Origin: Carpediemonas membranifera
Lineage: Eukaryota > Fornicata
Assembly (NCBI GenBank): GCA_019828565.1
Contig: JAHDYR010000005.1
Span: forward strand, 1,054,001 to 1,118,000
Direction of reading: 5' to 3'
DNA length: 64,000 bases
Position numbers and translations under genes: made by a program. The notes below the pieces were generated by a model. The model was given only the letters and a program-made list of their open reading frames with translations. It did no database searches and was not told the origin of the DNA. Positions 45,909 to 56,700 of the stretch are shown piece by piece (the stretch's first letter is position 1; every line of letters starts with the position of its first letter).

Positions 45909-48069
45909 CAGTGGACACGTCCCTCATCCGCAAAGAGAATATTTCCATAGGCCGCGATGTGGTGGCGTAGATGGTGAGCGCGAAGGCGAACGCCTCTCTC
46001 CATAGGGCCTGCCGGCGGGCCTCCGGCGTGGAGGCGTGGAGTCTTGCAGCTAACATCTGGGCCCTGATGGGCAGGGCTGGGCCCCTCGGTCGACCAAGCG
46101 CGTCTCTCGCCTGCTCGATAACCACCGCCGTGCCATCCACGGGGATCTCCCAGGGGACAACCCGGTCGAAGAACCTCACTATTAGGTTCCACTTCGACAT
46201 GATGGTGGGGCGAGCCACCCTCTCCGCCTGGTCGTGTGCCCACATTCGAACGAGCTCGGTGTCGCCACGGGCCTCGGTGTGGCTGTCGCGGAAGTCAGCG
46301 AACTGCTGCAAGACCCCGGCCACGTGTCTCTTGTCCTTGAATCTGGCTAGCATGTCACTGCTGACGGCCTGGTCGAAGACCTGATGACCATGAAGAGGGC
46401 CATGAGCCTGAACGTCCCGTCCGACTGGAGCGGTGTGACCTCCGACAGGTCTGCCTCCTCCTTCCGAATCCTGAAGTAGAGCCGGTGCTCCGAGAGCTCT
46501 CTCAGTGCCATCGCTGTTGGAGAGCGGCTGTCCGACACAAGCAAGACCAGAGCATCCGGACATGCTGAGGGGGAGATGGGATGGTCCATCTGGAGGCGCT
46601 GCAACTTCGAATAGACCTCCAGCAGCAGGCTGAACGGGACTACTGCCAGCCACCTGCCGACTGACCAGTCCTTGTCCATGAACTGTATGATCCCGGAGGC
46701 CTCTGTCGCGTCCTGCTTTGCTCCAAGCCACCCGGAGGGCCATATCTCTCTTTGAACCGGGCCCCACGTCGTGATTATGCGCTCGAGCATCCGTCTGGGT
46801 GGTGATAATGTCTCGGATCGAGATAAGGCGTCGGCAGTGACGTTGAGGTGACCTGACACGTGCACGGCCCTGACCCTGATCTGTCGCCTGCTGAGCGTGG
46901 GCAGCAGGGCTCGGAGGGTCTGGTCCACCACCTCTGGCGCCTTTGTAGACCCCCTGGTGGTTCCACCAGGCCACCGCCGCAACAGAATCCGAGAAGATAG
47001 TGATCTCGCTCGGGTCTCGAAGGTGTTGGAGAGTGAGCTCCACAGCCTGGCAGAGGGCTCGAAACTCTAGCAGGGTGATATGCTCCCCCTTCGGGGCCGA
47101 AACAGCGAAGGTGTGAGGGTCCTGGCCTGGGATCAGGAGGACTCCGCCGAGGCCGGCCTCCGAGGCGTCCGTCATCACCGTAACCTGAAGCTTCGGGGAC
47201 ATGCCCCACAAGTGGGTGAGCTCCAAGAAGCTGCGGACTGGGGAAGGGCGACTCAGGCGGGCTTGCCAATCGATGAGGGCCGCCTCTGCCTCGCCATGGA
47301 CTCTCGTCCTGTATCGGGCCTTGATGTTGGCCAAGCAGCGTTGGATAGGTCTGATGGCCGCCCGGCCCTCTGGCCAGACTATCGACGCAAAGCCCAGGTT
47401 CCCGAGGAGTCTCTGCAGGCTGTGGAAGGTGACGCCCTGCTGGAGAGCCTCCTCCACTCTGGACAGGTACTTGTGGCGCTTCTCCTCCTGAAGGGAGACT
47501 CCATGCTTCCTCGAGTCGAGCACGAAGCCAAGGAAAGTCGTCGTGGGCGATGGTGTCAACTGGGATTTCTCCCGGTTGATTACGAGGCCTAGGTCCGTAA
47601 GCAACCGAACTATCCCCGGCATCGACGACTCTAACAGGGCTTTCGGACCGCAGAAAAGCCAGTCGTCTAGGTATATCGTCAGGTTGATACCCGGGAAGGC
47701 ACGCGCGACAATCTGTCCGGCGGTCATCATGACCCGTTGAAAGTGGTAGGGTGCCGCGCTCCATCCAAACGGCAGGACGTTGAAGCAGTAGGGGCGCCCG
47801 TCTACCACAAAGCCCAGGAGTGTCCGGTCCTGCGGTCGGATGCCCAGCTGATAGTACCCCTTCGTCAGGTCGATGCGCGTCATGTAGTCGTTCTCTCTCA
47901 TCTGGCAGATGGCTTGCCTGACGCCTCGAAGCCGGAACGACCTTCTCTCGAGCGACACTGCATTGAGTGACCTCAGATCGTGAATGAGGCGCGTCTCTAC
48001 AGGTGTCTTCGGCACGGTGAAGATTGGCGAGATGAGACTCGGTGCCCGGCACGGGCTGGCCGCTCCCAA
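45856..48069 (-). pseudogene. E2 RT - RNase H and N-half of recombinase
   Basis: RT motifs TRLIHDLRSLNAV, TRIDLTKGYYQL, VLPFGWSAAPYHFQ and catalytic IYLDDWLF; RNase H with TDASEAGLGG and FSDSVAAVAWW. Between about 46980 and 46370 this frame is nonsense (the real coding is in another frame, 46347-46982). It then resumes as the recombinase N-domain, ending with the first catalytic Arg. Nominal start TTG. Confidence 0.75.
46347..46982 (-). pseudogene. E2 RNase H end and linker, shifted frame
   Basis: Carries the RNase H C-terminus (VHVSGHLNVTADALSR) missing from the main frame, then a linker to the recombinase. Two compensating frameshifts flank it. Confidence 0.75.
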
Positions 48070-48091
48070 GGCGAGCAGCGTCCTTAGATGA

Positions 48092-48111
48092 TTACCTTAC
48101 CTTACCTTACC
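48092..48111. repeat. ttacc microsatellite between E2 gag and RT
   Basis: Four tandem 5-bp units. A 5-bp unit changes frame with each gain or loss, and it sits exactly between the gag and RT frames. Confidence 0.8.
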
Positions 48112-48906
48112 TTTCGATCCCTCGGCCGCGGTGAAGGAAGGCTGGGGTGCCTCGGCCGCGCACTCACCGAGATGGGGATACCCTCTCGTAGCCACGAGAC
48201 CACCTCGGATGGCGCGTGTAAGCGCTCCCAAAGGGTCCAGCGGCTGTTGATGCACGGGAAGGGTCTCATCTTCGGGCACTGGAGGGGGGGTTGGTGGATG
48301 GTGGGCTGAGGGTGGTCGTGAGGAGAGCGGTCGTGAGGAGGGTGACCGTGAGGAGGGTGATCGTGAGGAGAGTGAACGTGATGATGATGATGATGGTTTG
48401 AACTTATGAGCGGTTGTTGCCGGGGCGCTTCGGGCCCTGGCCGCCTCGCTTTCGAAAATCCTTGCCTGGCTTCTCCGTAAGGCGGGGGTTCTTCGAGAGC
48501 GTCCGGAGACCAGGGTCTCGATCTCCGACTCGGTCATCTCTGGCTTCTCGGCCAGGGCGGCGCGACCGGCGGTGCTGACCGACTGGCCGGCGAGGTAACC
48601 GTAGCGATCCTTCACCCAGAGCACCCGGTGACGGAGGTAGAGTCGGGCGAGGATGGCGAAACCGCTGAGGCGACGGAACTTGAATCCGCGGTACATCTCC
48701 TCAATAAACTCGGCCTCCTCCTTCATCGTGTTGGAAGCTGGCCGCTTCCAGTTGATGAGCGACTCGTCGGATAGCATCTTCACCATGGAGGAAAGGTTCG
48801 AAGTTGGTTGTGCGATCTTTGTGGTCTCTTCGAGTTGTTTCTTCAGTTGCTCGATTGCATCTTGCATCTCCTTGATCGTGGCGGCGTTCTCAGATTCCTC
48901 AGGCAT
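48097..48906 (-). CDS. E2 gag-like protein
   Basis: 269 codons, ATG at 48906. N-terminal coiled coil (MQDAIEQLKKQLEETTK), a helical core, a Ser/Arg-Pro repeat region (RSLSSRSPSSRSP) and a proline-rich tail. Function assumed from position as first ORF of an Ngaro-type element. Confidence 0.7.
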   Translation of the reverse strand: MPEESENAATIKEMQDAIEQLKKQLEETTKIAQPTSNLSSMVKMLSDESLINWKRPASNTMKEEAEFIEEMYRGFKFRRLSGFAILARLYLRHRVLWVKDRYGYLAGQSVSTAGRAALAEKPEMTESEIETLVSGRSRRTPALRRSQARIFESEAARARSAPATTAHKFKPSSSSSRSLSSRSPSSRSPSSRPLSSRPPSAHHPPTPPPVPEDETLPVHQQPLDPLGALTRAIRGGLVATRGYPHLGECAAEAPQPSFTAAEGSKGKVR

Positions 48907-48912
48907 TCTGAT

Positions 48913-49041
48913 GACTTATTTCGCTTCTCCTTCGTTCTCTGGGTTCCTGATTTGATCTGGTCCTGATTTGGCCTCAATCTGATGCGAATCAGAATGCCTC
49001 GACCGCTCAGCCGAAGATTGTCCACTACGCTGGCCTTGCCA
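48913..49041 (-). repeat. E2 A1 repeat (5' terminus)
   Basis: 129 bp repeated as A2 at 44978-45106. Its outer end touches E1 B2 at 49042. Confidence 0.9.
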
Positions 49042-49079
49042 CGACTTGCAGTCGACTACGGTCGAAGTCTCCAATTGAT
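49042..49079 (-). repeat. E1 B2 repeat
   Basis: 38 bp identical to B1 (49357-49394). Directly follows E2 A1. Confidence 0.9.
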
Positions 49080-49122
49080 CTAATCAAATTTATACCCGAG
49101 ATTGATGGGAAACATGCTCTGA

Positions 49123-49394
49123 CCTCCAGGCTCTCCAGTGTCACGGGGGGCTGTGCGTCGCCCATCTTCTCGGAACTACCGGGGAATGGGGTTTTAACCC
49201 CTTGGTAAAATTGGTCTGAACTGGACCGTAGATTTGATTCGAATATTTGGTCAATATTCGATCTCTCTCGAATATTTGTACCAGATGGCCGGTAGTCCAT
49301 CTGGGCCTGTACCACGCCCCGAGGCGTACTTACGCATCGCGTCTACGACGGTATGCCGACTTGCAGTCGACTACGGTCGAAGTCTCCAATTGAT
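49123..49394 (-). repeat. E1 A2 + B1 repeats
   Basis: A2 49123-49356 and B1 49357-49394. 49395-49759 is noncoding 3' UTR, AT-richer than its surroundings. Confidence 0.9.
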
Positions 49395-49759
49395 GTATCC
49401 CGCCATCATATAATAAAAATTTTCTCTTCAGAAATTATTTCTCTGGTCTCCTGTGCCTCCAAGCATGCCATTGATGCCCATCTCTCAGGCACATATTTTC
49501 ACAGCCTGATAGTCATTCATTGTGCGCGGTTTTGGCCATTTCCATTCGCCGGCATTTTCTCACTCTCTCCGGCCAATTCTTCGATAGTCTTCGATATATC
49601 GATCTTATTAACCATTAGTGACAATCTGCTGCGGTTTCTCCTTTCTCCCGCCTTCTCTTCTGCTCTCTATCATATCTTTAACTCTTACATGGCCTATTGT
49701 ACAGTCTAATGGGGCCTTATGCAATCATATTCTATGTATTATCCGTCTTTCTCGTCCTT

Positions 49760-52246
49760 CTACACCCAAGCGCTCGTGGAGAGGCGCACGGCTTCACTGA
49801 CGTAGGTCTGCATCGAGTCGAGCTGTTTCCAGCCCCCGATTGCTTGGATCACTGCTGGGGCTACACCTAGCTTCATCATGTGGACTGCGCCTCCTCTCCG
49901 GAATGAGTGGCCCGACGCGCGCAGCACCTCCTCTAGGTCCATGGACATCTCCCATCTTCTCCAAGGGTGGTCTCTGTTCATCAGGGAGGACCTGTTGTCC
50001 TTGATCAGCGCGTCCCTGGCCTCGAATGAGCGCCACAGGGGTCCTTCATCTGGGAGGTTTTCCATATGTCTCGCAAGCCAGTCTGCCGGGTTGTCGTCTC
50101 CGGGGACGTTAGGGACCAGCTTTAGCATGGGTTCATCCGATGTCTTGGAGCGTCGTATGGTGATGGTGATGTCCCTGCCGTGTCGTTCGACGTCTGATGT
50201 TGAGAGCCCCCGTATCTCCCCCGACCGAGATATTGTCGCGAACCCGACCAGCCCGAAAGCTATTGCTTGAGTCAATGCTGGTGTGGCGCTCTTGCCTGCT
50301 TGCACCGCAGCCTGTGACAGGGTCTCCCTGGCTATTGGCCATGCTTTCCCTGTTCGACGCTGGCTTGACGTTGGGCACCTTCCAGCCAATCTGCCACAAG
50401 CCTTGATCAGGGCCCGGTGGAGTGGTGGGCATTCTATGGGTTCGCCCAATGCGGTCATTCCATCTCTGATGTTTGCCTCCTTCGTTAGCAGTGAGTCTTT
50501 GGCGAGGAAGGGCACCTCCCCTATAATGAACCATAGCAGTGTGTCGTCATCATCCCCCGCGATTGCCACCTCCTCGAACTCTTGCACCCACTTCTGGTCA
50601 TGGATTTTCTCGTGGGCTTGTCGTACGATCTCCCATGCAGCTTCCCGTGGGGTTGGTGCCGGGTCGTCATTTTGTCCGAGGTAGGCCTCGAAGTCCGAGT
50701 CATCTGGTTCTCTGGTCATGTTGCGGAAGAATGTGAACTTTGCGGTCTCTGTTGCAATTCGATCACGCGTCACCTTCTCGAGGCGGAGCAGGAGCGGGCT
50801 GGACGCGACCTTTCTCTCGACGTCCTCGTTCTTAGGACGGCTAGCCCGGGACCATATTATCTGCGTTCTGGTTCTGTCGGGTGTCACGCCTGCGGCTCTT
50901 AGTGCTCGGTGTCGCGCTTGCACTGCTGATGCTGATAGGAAGATTCCGAGGCTGACGTCATCACCGGGACCCAGTACGCCCTGAAGGGAATGTGTGTCTT
51001 GCCCTCGAACAGTACCGCCAACTCCGTGTCTGCCCACCAGTGGGCTGGTAGCGATGCGTTGACTGTCTCCTGTGCGACTCGGATAAGGCGCAAGTCGATG
51101 TTCGTCTGCCTGACTGGGGCGATAACTAGGATTCCTGACTGTTGTTGACTGGGATGTCTCTCTTCTCGTTGGTCTACGATTGCCTCCAGTCGTTCGGCCA
51201 CTCGGTCGAGCATGGCCACCGGGGGGACCGCCACTGACCGGCACTCTGTCCAGTTCGCTGTGAACGCGTCTCTGCAGTAGTCGTAGTCCTGGGGTAAGAA
51301 CCTTTCGGCCGCGAACAGCGCTCGGTCCACTGCTCCCCACCTCTCTATCGCAGCTGCCAGCAGGGCCGCTGGCATGGCCCAATCGAGCTTCTTGTACCTC
51401 GACAGAGCATCGGCCGTTGTGTTGAATACACCTGCGATATGTTTGACTCTCAAGCGGCAACCGTTGGCATGCAGGAAGTCGTGTAGGTCGGCGATCTCCC
51501 GGCGAATGTGGGCTGGGGCCTTCGTCGAACTCTTCGCAACCCACGCGAGTGACGAGGTGTTGTCTCCCGCGATCAGGACATCTCTGTCTCGGATCACATG
51601 TGCCCAGTGTCGCAGCGCCGTGGTTATGGCCCTCGTCTCTTTGCAGTTGATCGACTTGTATGCATGACTGCTTGAACCGGCCCTGGATCTCCATCCTCTC
51701 GCTGTCTGTCCATATTGTCGCGCCGTAGGCTACGTCCGAGGCGTCTGTCTCGACCCTGATCTCCGGTCGCGGTGACCCCTGCATTGCGTACTGCGGGTCT
51801 GTCGCGATCACACGCGCCCACCATCTGAGGTCTGTGCGGGCGTCTCGGGGCATGGAGGCTCTCGTAAATCGCTGACTCGGCGCAGTCACCATTAACTGGA
51901 GTTCTCTCAGTCGAGGAAGCGTTCTTGCTCCTACTGCGAATCTGGCGAAAAGGAGTTTGCCAATGAGTCGCTGGAGTTCTATCTTCGTTGTTCTTCGTTC
52001 TTTGAGCACCTGATCGATCATTCTTCTCAGCTCCACGCGCTTGTCGTTCGGAAGAGACATTGTGTTCTTGCGCGTATCGATAACTATTCCCAGGTACTCG
52101 ATTCGTCGTGTCGGTGTAAGAACGCACTTGTTTCTCGAGATTATCATTCCTAGCCGCTCCATTATCTTCAGGACTTCGGGCATCTTTCGTGCTAGCTCTT
52201 GCTGTGATGGGTCGGCGAACAACAGGTCGTCTAGGTAGACGAACAC
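49760..52246 (-). pseudogene. E1 RT (second half), RNase H start and tyrosine recombinase
   Basis: 828-codon frame. Starts at the catalytic VYLDDLLF, continues through the RT thumb and RNase H start (ETDASDVAYGA). It is out of frame for 51650-50900, then encodes a full recombinase catalytic set: R in ISRSGEIRGL, H-x-x-R in GHSFRRGG, GGW, and nucleophilic Tyr in MQTYVSEA. The recombinase part appears intact. Confidence 0.8.
50899..51597 (-). pseudogene. E1 RNase H end, shifted frame
   Basis: Carries AGDNTSSLAWV and VKHIAGVFNTTADALSR, the rest of RNase H, plus linker. Completes the gap in the main pol frame. Confidence 0.75.
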
Positions 52247-52901
52247 TGTGAGAGAGCTCTCGGCGGATGATCTTCGCCGCCTGCGCCGTGATCGATTGAA
52301 ATGCTTCCGGGGCCGTGTTGAGGCCGAAAGGAAGCGCGTTCCAGCGGTACGTGTTCCCTTCGTGCTGGAAGCCTAGCCATTTCCGACCCGTCTGTTCGAC
52401 CAGGACTTGGTAATATCCGCTCTTCAGGTCCACGCTGGCGAGCCACGCCCCCTTGGTCAGTGCATTCGCTATCTCGGTCAATCCCTTCAGTCGGAATCGC
52501 CTGGTTGTCTGGTACCAGTTCACCGGCCTCAGGTCGTGGATGAGGCGCCAGTCTATGTGGTTCTTCTTCAGCGTCATGAAGATTGGGCAGACTTGCGCTA
52601 CCTCTGTCGGTGCACACTGCTCCACTGCTTGCAGCTCCATTAGCTCGTTGATTGTGTCTGTGATCGGGCCCTGTGACCCGTTGGGCGACGAGTTCGTCGT
52701 CTGCCCGTCCTGTACTGGGACTCCCTGCCGGAGTAAGTCCACGACACTCGTGCTGGCCCCCATGGCCTCCCACTCTTTCCACGCTCGACTCATTGAGCCA
52801 ACCACGTGTGTCCGTTGACCTGGACCAGAGACGGGCTGAGCGTCGGACAATAGGTGCCATGTGTCCTGGCTTGTTTCGCTTCTTGCTTGCTCTTGTGACA
52901 T
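52230..52901 (-). pseudogene. E1 reverse transcriptase, first half
   Basis: ATG at 52901. IDWRLIHDLRPVNW, ASVDLKSGYYQV and LPFGLNTAPEAFQ are RT motifs 2, A and B. A frame change just before the YLDD box (about 52235) separates it from the rest of pol. Confidence 0.8.
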
Positions 52902-52969
52902 TCTTCTCTGTATTCAAAACGTAGACGGTGCCTTTTATATCTGAGGATGGCATAACCTCACTTGGGCAA

Positions 52970-53639
52970 CTACTGCTGCCCCGGGGCCGCATTGCGGTTG
53001 CCCGAGGCTTTCTGGAATCTGTGGTTGTTGTATCCGTGGTTTCGGAAGGGACGCTTGGCGAACCGGTGTGATGTGTGAGCCCGCGTGGCAGGGATGGCCT
53101 TCTTGGCCTTGGCGGCGACCTTGACGAGGTCCTTGACGTTGGATATGTCCTCGGCGGTGACGATAAAGTAGGCGGCCGCTTCTTCGTTGGCAGAGTCGAG
53201 GACTCGGAGGAACTCGAGGCGCTTTTCAACGGCAAGATTAATGGCTGTGGTTATGTCAGCAATCGTCTCCCTTGCTGGGGTCAGCCAGGATTGACTTGAT
53301 TTCTCCGTGTAGGGCGCGCAGGTGTTGGAATTCTTTGAGCACTGCTGGGATTTTGGTGGGTTTGCGTACATCCTCAGCATTCGTGCGGACATCGTCAAGA
53401 TTCTCGCTCAGTGATGCTATTGTAGCAGCCTGTGACCGCACCAGGGCCTCCAGGCTCTCCAGTGTCACGGGGGGCTGTGCGTCGCCCATCTTCTCGGAAC
53501 TACCGGGGAATGGGGTTTTAACCCCTTGGTAAAATTGGTCTGAACTGGACCGTAGATTTGATTCGAATATTTGGTCAATATTCGATCTCTCTCGAATATT
53601 TGTACCAGATGGCCGGTAGTCCATCTGGGCCTGTACCAC
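52970..53639 (-). pseudogene. E1 gag-like protein, frameshifted
   Basis: Two overlapping frames, 53256-53639 and 52970-53398. The first includes VTLESLEALVRSQAATIASL (coiled coil); the second has a helical region and a basic, Asn/Gly/Gln-rich tail. A one-base change near 53270-53390 would join them. Starts inside A1. Confidence 0.6.
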
Positions 53640-53680
53640 GCCCCGAGGCGTACTTACGCATCGCGTCTACGACGGTATGC
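53447..53680 (-). repeat. E1 A1 repeat (5' terminus)
   Basis: 234 bp repeated as A2. Contains the gag start. Outer end 3 bp from the tRNA. Confidence 0.9.
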
Positions 53681-53683
53681 ACC

Positions 53684-53756
53684 GCTCCTTTAGCTCAGTT
53701 GGTAGAGCGTGTGATTAGTAATCACAAGGTCCTCGGTTCGAATCCGGGAGGGAGCA
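53684..53756 (+). tRNA. tRNA-Thr(AGT)
   Basis: 73 nt including discriminator A. All arms pair: 7-bp acceptor, D arm GCTC/GAGC, anticodon stem TGTGA/TCACA with loop TTAGTAA (anticodon AGT), T arm CTCGG-TTCGAAT-CCGGG. Intron-free, no CCA encoded. A TTTT run at 53760-53763 can serve as Pol III terminator. Flanked by DIRS-like E1 (3 bp upstream) and E3 (~36 bp downstream). Its last 12 bp plus 36 bp of flank are repeated at 61581-61628 between LINE copies. Confidence 0.95.
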
Positions 53757-53790
53757 AACTTTTATGTAATCAACGACAAACTGTCTAGCG

Positions 53791-53836
53791 AGCTAGCTGT
53801 CCTAGCCTCTAGACATACTTGCTCTACCCAACGGGG
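53791..53836 (-). repeat. E3 B2 repeat
   Basis: 46 bp identical to 54093-54138. Starts in the tRNA-Thr 3' flank. Confidence 0.85.
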
Positions 53837-53934
53837 GGGGCGATCGTTTATTAAAGAAGAGAGCTAGTGTAAACGATCAGGGGACTCCGGCCAGCTTACC
53901 TACTGGGCGGATATACCGGTCTTGACCAGTATCG

Positions 53935-54138
53935 TGCCGTCGGATCTGGATGTTCCGAATTTTCTACCATTCTGCCCGCATAAACTGCGCGGCTCGCCTG
54001 GTCGGCGCATCACCATGCCGGAGCGAGGCGATCTCATTGCCCTCCGCTCACGGCCCGTTACCCGAGGTAACCTGTCAGCGCGATGTAACGCCAGCTAGCT
54101 GTCCTAGCCTCTAGACATACTTGCTCTACCCAACGGGG
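53935..54138 (-). repeat. E3 A2 + B1 repeats
   Basis: A2 53935-54092 equals A1 57614-57771. B1 54093-54138 equals B2. 53837-54315 has no gene. Confidence 0.9.
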
Positions 54139-54315
54139 ATATCCCACCGGCAACGAGCATAGTGGAATGGCTTGCAGGCACGCTTGCGAGCCCAAACCGA
54201 CCGTCTCCTCGAGAGACCGCGTCAAAGAATGTCTGTTGTGGCTTACATCTGCCGTTGTAACGCGTGTCAGCCCCACCCTACCTAGCTCTCCCAGCCACTA
54301 GCTCCCGTCAGAGAT

Positions 54316-55703
54316 TTAAAGTGGTGGTTGGAGAAGGATGGAGGCCAGGTGTCCCTGGACCCCCGGGTGTGTGCGGACCCCGTTGCCCATATATCTCAGC
54401 ATGCTTTTCGTGGAGGCCCACGTCCCCATGGACAGGAGGACTTCGGTACTCGTGTGGGCTACCGCCAACTCCGTGGTGGCGCCCTTGCGGAATGAGTGCC
54501 ACGAAATGTCGGTGCCGTACGCCTGGTGGATCCAGTGGCGGAGGGTTGACGCCGGTAGCGGCTTCGATAGTGAAATACCACCGGTTGAGGTGATCGCCCG
54601 CCAGATGAGGTCGTCGTCGCGGCGCGTTGCCGTGGGGACCCATGCCTTCAGGGCCCTTGCTGGGTTAAAGCGGGCCCACGATTGGTTTGGTACCAGCTTG
54701 CGGACGCCTGTGGCAGTCTTAGTTCTCGCGAACAGAAGGAGGGCATTGCCATCAGCGTCGAACTCGACGTCTCTTCGTCTGAGCCCAAAGATCTCTGCGC
54801 CTCTACTCACGGTGATAAAGCAGAGAGCAGAAAAGAGGGCGGCCTGGAAGGCTTGGGGTGACTTCCGACGTCTGTCTATGACCCTGCGGACTCTCGCGGA
54901 CGTGACAGGCTTCGCACCCCCGGTCAGGCCTTCTACAGAGGCGACGTTCCGGGCGGCGGCGATTATCTGCTTGGCAGCGATCGGGGGGCGCCAGTCAGAC
55001 ACGAGTGGGGCGGCCTCGCAAATCCAGTAGCCTTTCCTGTGTATCGACTGTGGGCCCGACGTGGTACCCTCGGTCAGAAGGAACTCTTTGAGCTGTTGCG
55101 CGTGTGAGTGGCTCGCGTTGCGGGATTGGAGGAATTTGGCGACCCAGCCCGCTGCTGTGCGGCGCGACGATTCGTTTCTGAAATGTGATAGTCGGTCGTC
55201 AGCGAGGAGGGCTTGGAACGGGTTTTCAGGATAAGCGCCACGAAGCGGATCTTGCCCTTGTCTGTCGCTGTCCAGGCTAGCTCGGACTGCAGGAGGTGTT
55301 TCGCCTGGACTCTGAGGTACAACTTGAGGGGTGTCAAACGTTTGATGGCTCGGACCTCGGGCGAGTTGAGGTCCGGGCACAGGACTATCGCCGCTGATCT
55401 CCAGTGTCGAGGGTTCCCAGTCTGGGTCGAGGCGCGTATTGTCTGGAGGCGACGACACGTCACTCCAAGAAGGGCTATAGGAGGAGCTATATAAATCCTG
55501 ACTCCCCTCCAGTCCATCTGGAAGCCGTTGTCGTGGATTGACCAGGCTATTTCTGCAAAGCCTGGTAAGGCCAGAACCTTGTCGGGGCGTGCTGTGACGT
55601 CGATCTCGACCGGCCCCCCACTTGCGCATGATGGTTTCCAAGACTTCTCGGGGTGACGACCAGTCGAGCTTGGCGAACCTGGAGAGCCTGTCCGCCTGGA
55701 CAT
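54316..55703 (-). pseudogene. E3 tyrosine recombinase
   Basis: Recombinase with R in TVSRGAEIFGLRRRD, H-x-x-R in SWHSFRKGATTEL, MGTW and nucleophilic Tyr in SMLRYMGN. The upstream linker is split by small indels relative to E4 (for example a C-run near 55617). The recombinase core is intact and identical to E4. Confidence 0.8.
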
Positions 55704-56700
55704 TCAGGTGTCCGGCAATATGGAAGCAGTGGACGTCGAGGCGCTTGGTTTCTGCCGTGTTGTAGATGTCCTGTAGGATCTGGTGTGCGGCTGGGGGAGG
55801 TTCGGCGATCCCCGTCTGTTTACCCAGCTGATGGCAGCTGAGTTGTCGGCAAAGACTGTGAGAGAGGAGCGTGACTCCTGCTGGGGCACGAGATTGATCG
55901 CCTGAGCGATCGCGAAGAGCTCCTTGACGCCAATGTGTTCCCCCTTGAGATGAGGGGGGAAGGCACCCTGTGATGCCGCTCCCTTCTCCCCATTGAACAG
56001 GCATGCTCCCCAGCCGGACGTTGATGCGTCTGAGGTGACAGAAATCTGGAGCGTATCGCGTATTTCCCAGTCCGCTCTTGCTTCGGCGAACCTCTTGGGT
56101 GGGCGATCGCGGAGGAGGACTTGCCACGCCGCCAGCTGCCTGCGGATTTGGCTGGAGAGGTGGACGGTCTCCGTCGTAGGGGTGGCCTGCAGTGGTCTGA
56201 GTGCGAGGCGGGCGAACTGTGTGGTCCCTGCGAAGAATGACAGACGGCCTAGGAGCTTCTGCCAGTCTGAAGCTGTGATGGACCCGACCCGGAGGGCCTT
56301 GGAGATCGTGGCCGTGTAGGCCTCGGCCTTGTCTTTTGAGATTCTTAGGGACTCGCTTGCGGTGTCTATGTGGACACCTAGGTAGTCTACCTGCTGGGTC
56401 GGCGTGAGGACGCACTTGTTGAGGCCCGGTATCGCCCCCAGCGATAGCATGAGGTCGATGATCTGCGGGGTGACCGAAGCTAGGTACGATGGGGAGGCAT
56501 GGGACACTAAGAAGTCGTCGAGATAGACCGCGATGGTCACCCCGAACCTGTGTGCGATGATCTTTGCAAGCTGTATGGTCGTGCTCTGGAACACGTACGG
56601 CGCCGCTGTCCATCCGAAGCCGAGTGTGTTGTACCTGAATGCGCGGCCGTCCGGTAGGACCACGCCTAGGAGGGGGAGTCTCGCGAGGCGACGCCAAGTT
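55704..56700 (-). pseudogene. E3 RT (second half) - RNase H
   Basis: LGFGWTAAPYVFQ, catalytic VYLDDFLV, YLGVHIDT, thumb (WQKLLGRLSFF), RNase H TSDASTSGWGA, VKELFAIAQAI and FADNSAAISWV. Breaks at a G-run near 55795, where E4 has one more G. Confidence 0.8.

Larger units (their letters stand above)
44807..49041 (-). mobile_element. Ngaro/PAT-like YR retrotransposon E2
   Basis: Split direct repeats: A1 48913-49041 and A2 44978-45106 (129 bp each), B1 45107-45152 and B2 44807-44852 (46 bp each), in the order A1-ORFs-B1-A2-B2 on the element strand. gag, RT, RNase H and tyrosine recombinase all present but frameshifted. Flanked without spacer by E5 and E1. Confidence 0.9.
49042..53680 (-). mobile_element. 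Ngaro/PAT-like YR retrotransposon E1
   Basis: A1 53447-53680 and A2 49123-49356 (234 bp each); B1 49357-49394 and B2 49042-49079 (38 bp each). Full gag-RT-RNase H-YR content with frameshifts. The 5' end stops 3 bp before tRNA-Thr. Confidence 0.9.

Noticed and set aside
54316-56697. 793-codon minus frame in E3 read as one protein
   Set aside because: Its first third (56697 to about 55800) is a shadow of the RT/RNase H frame; only the recombinase part is real.
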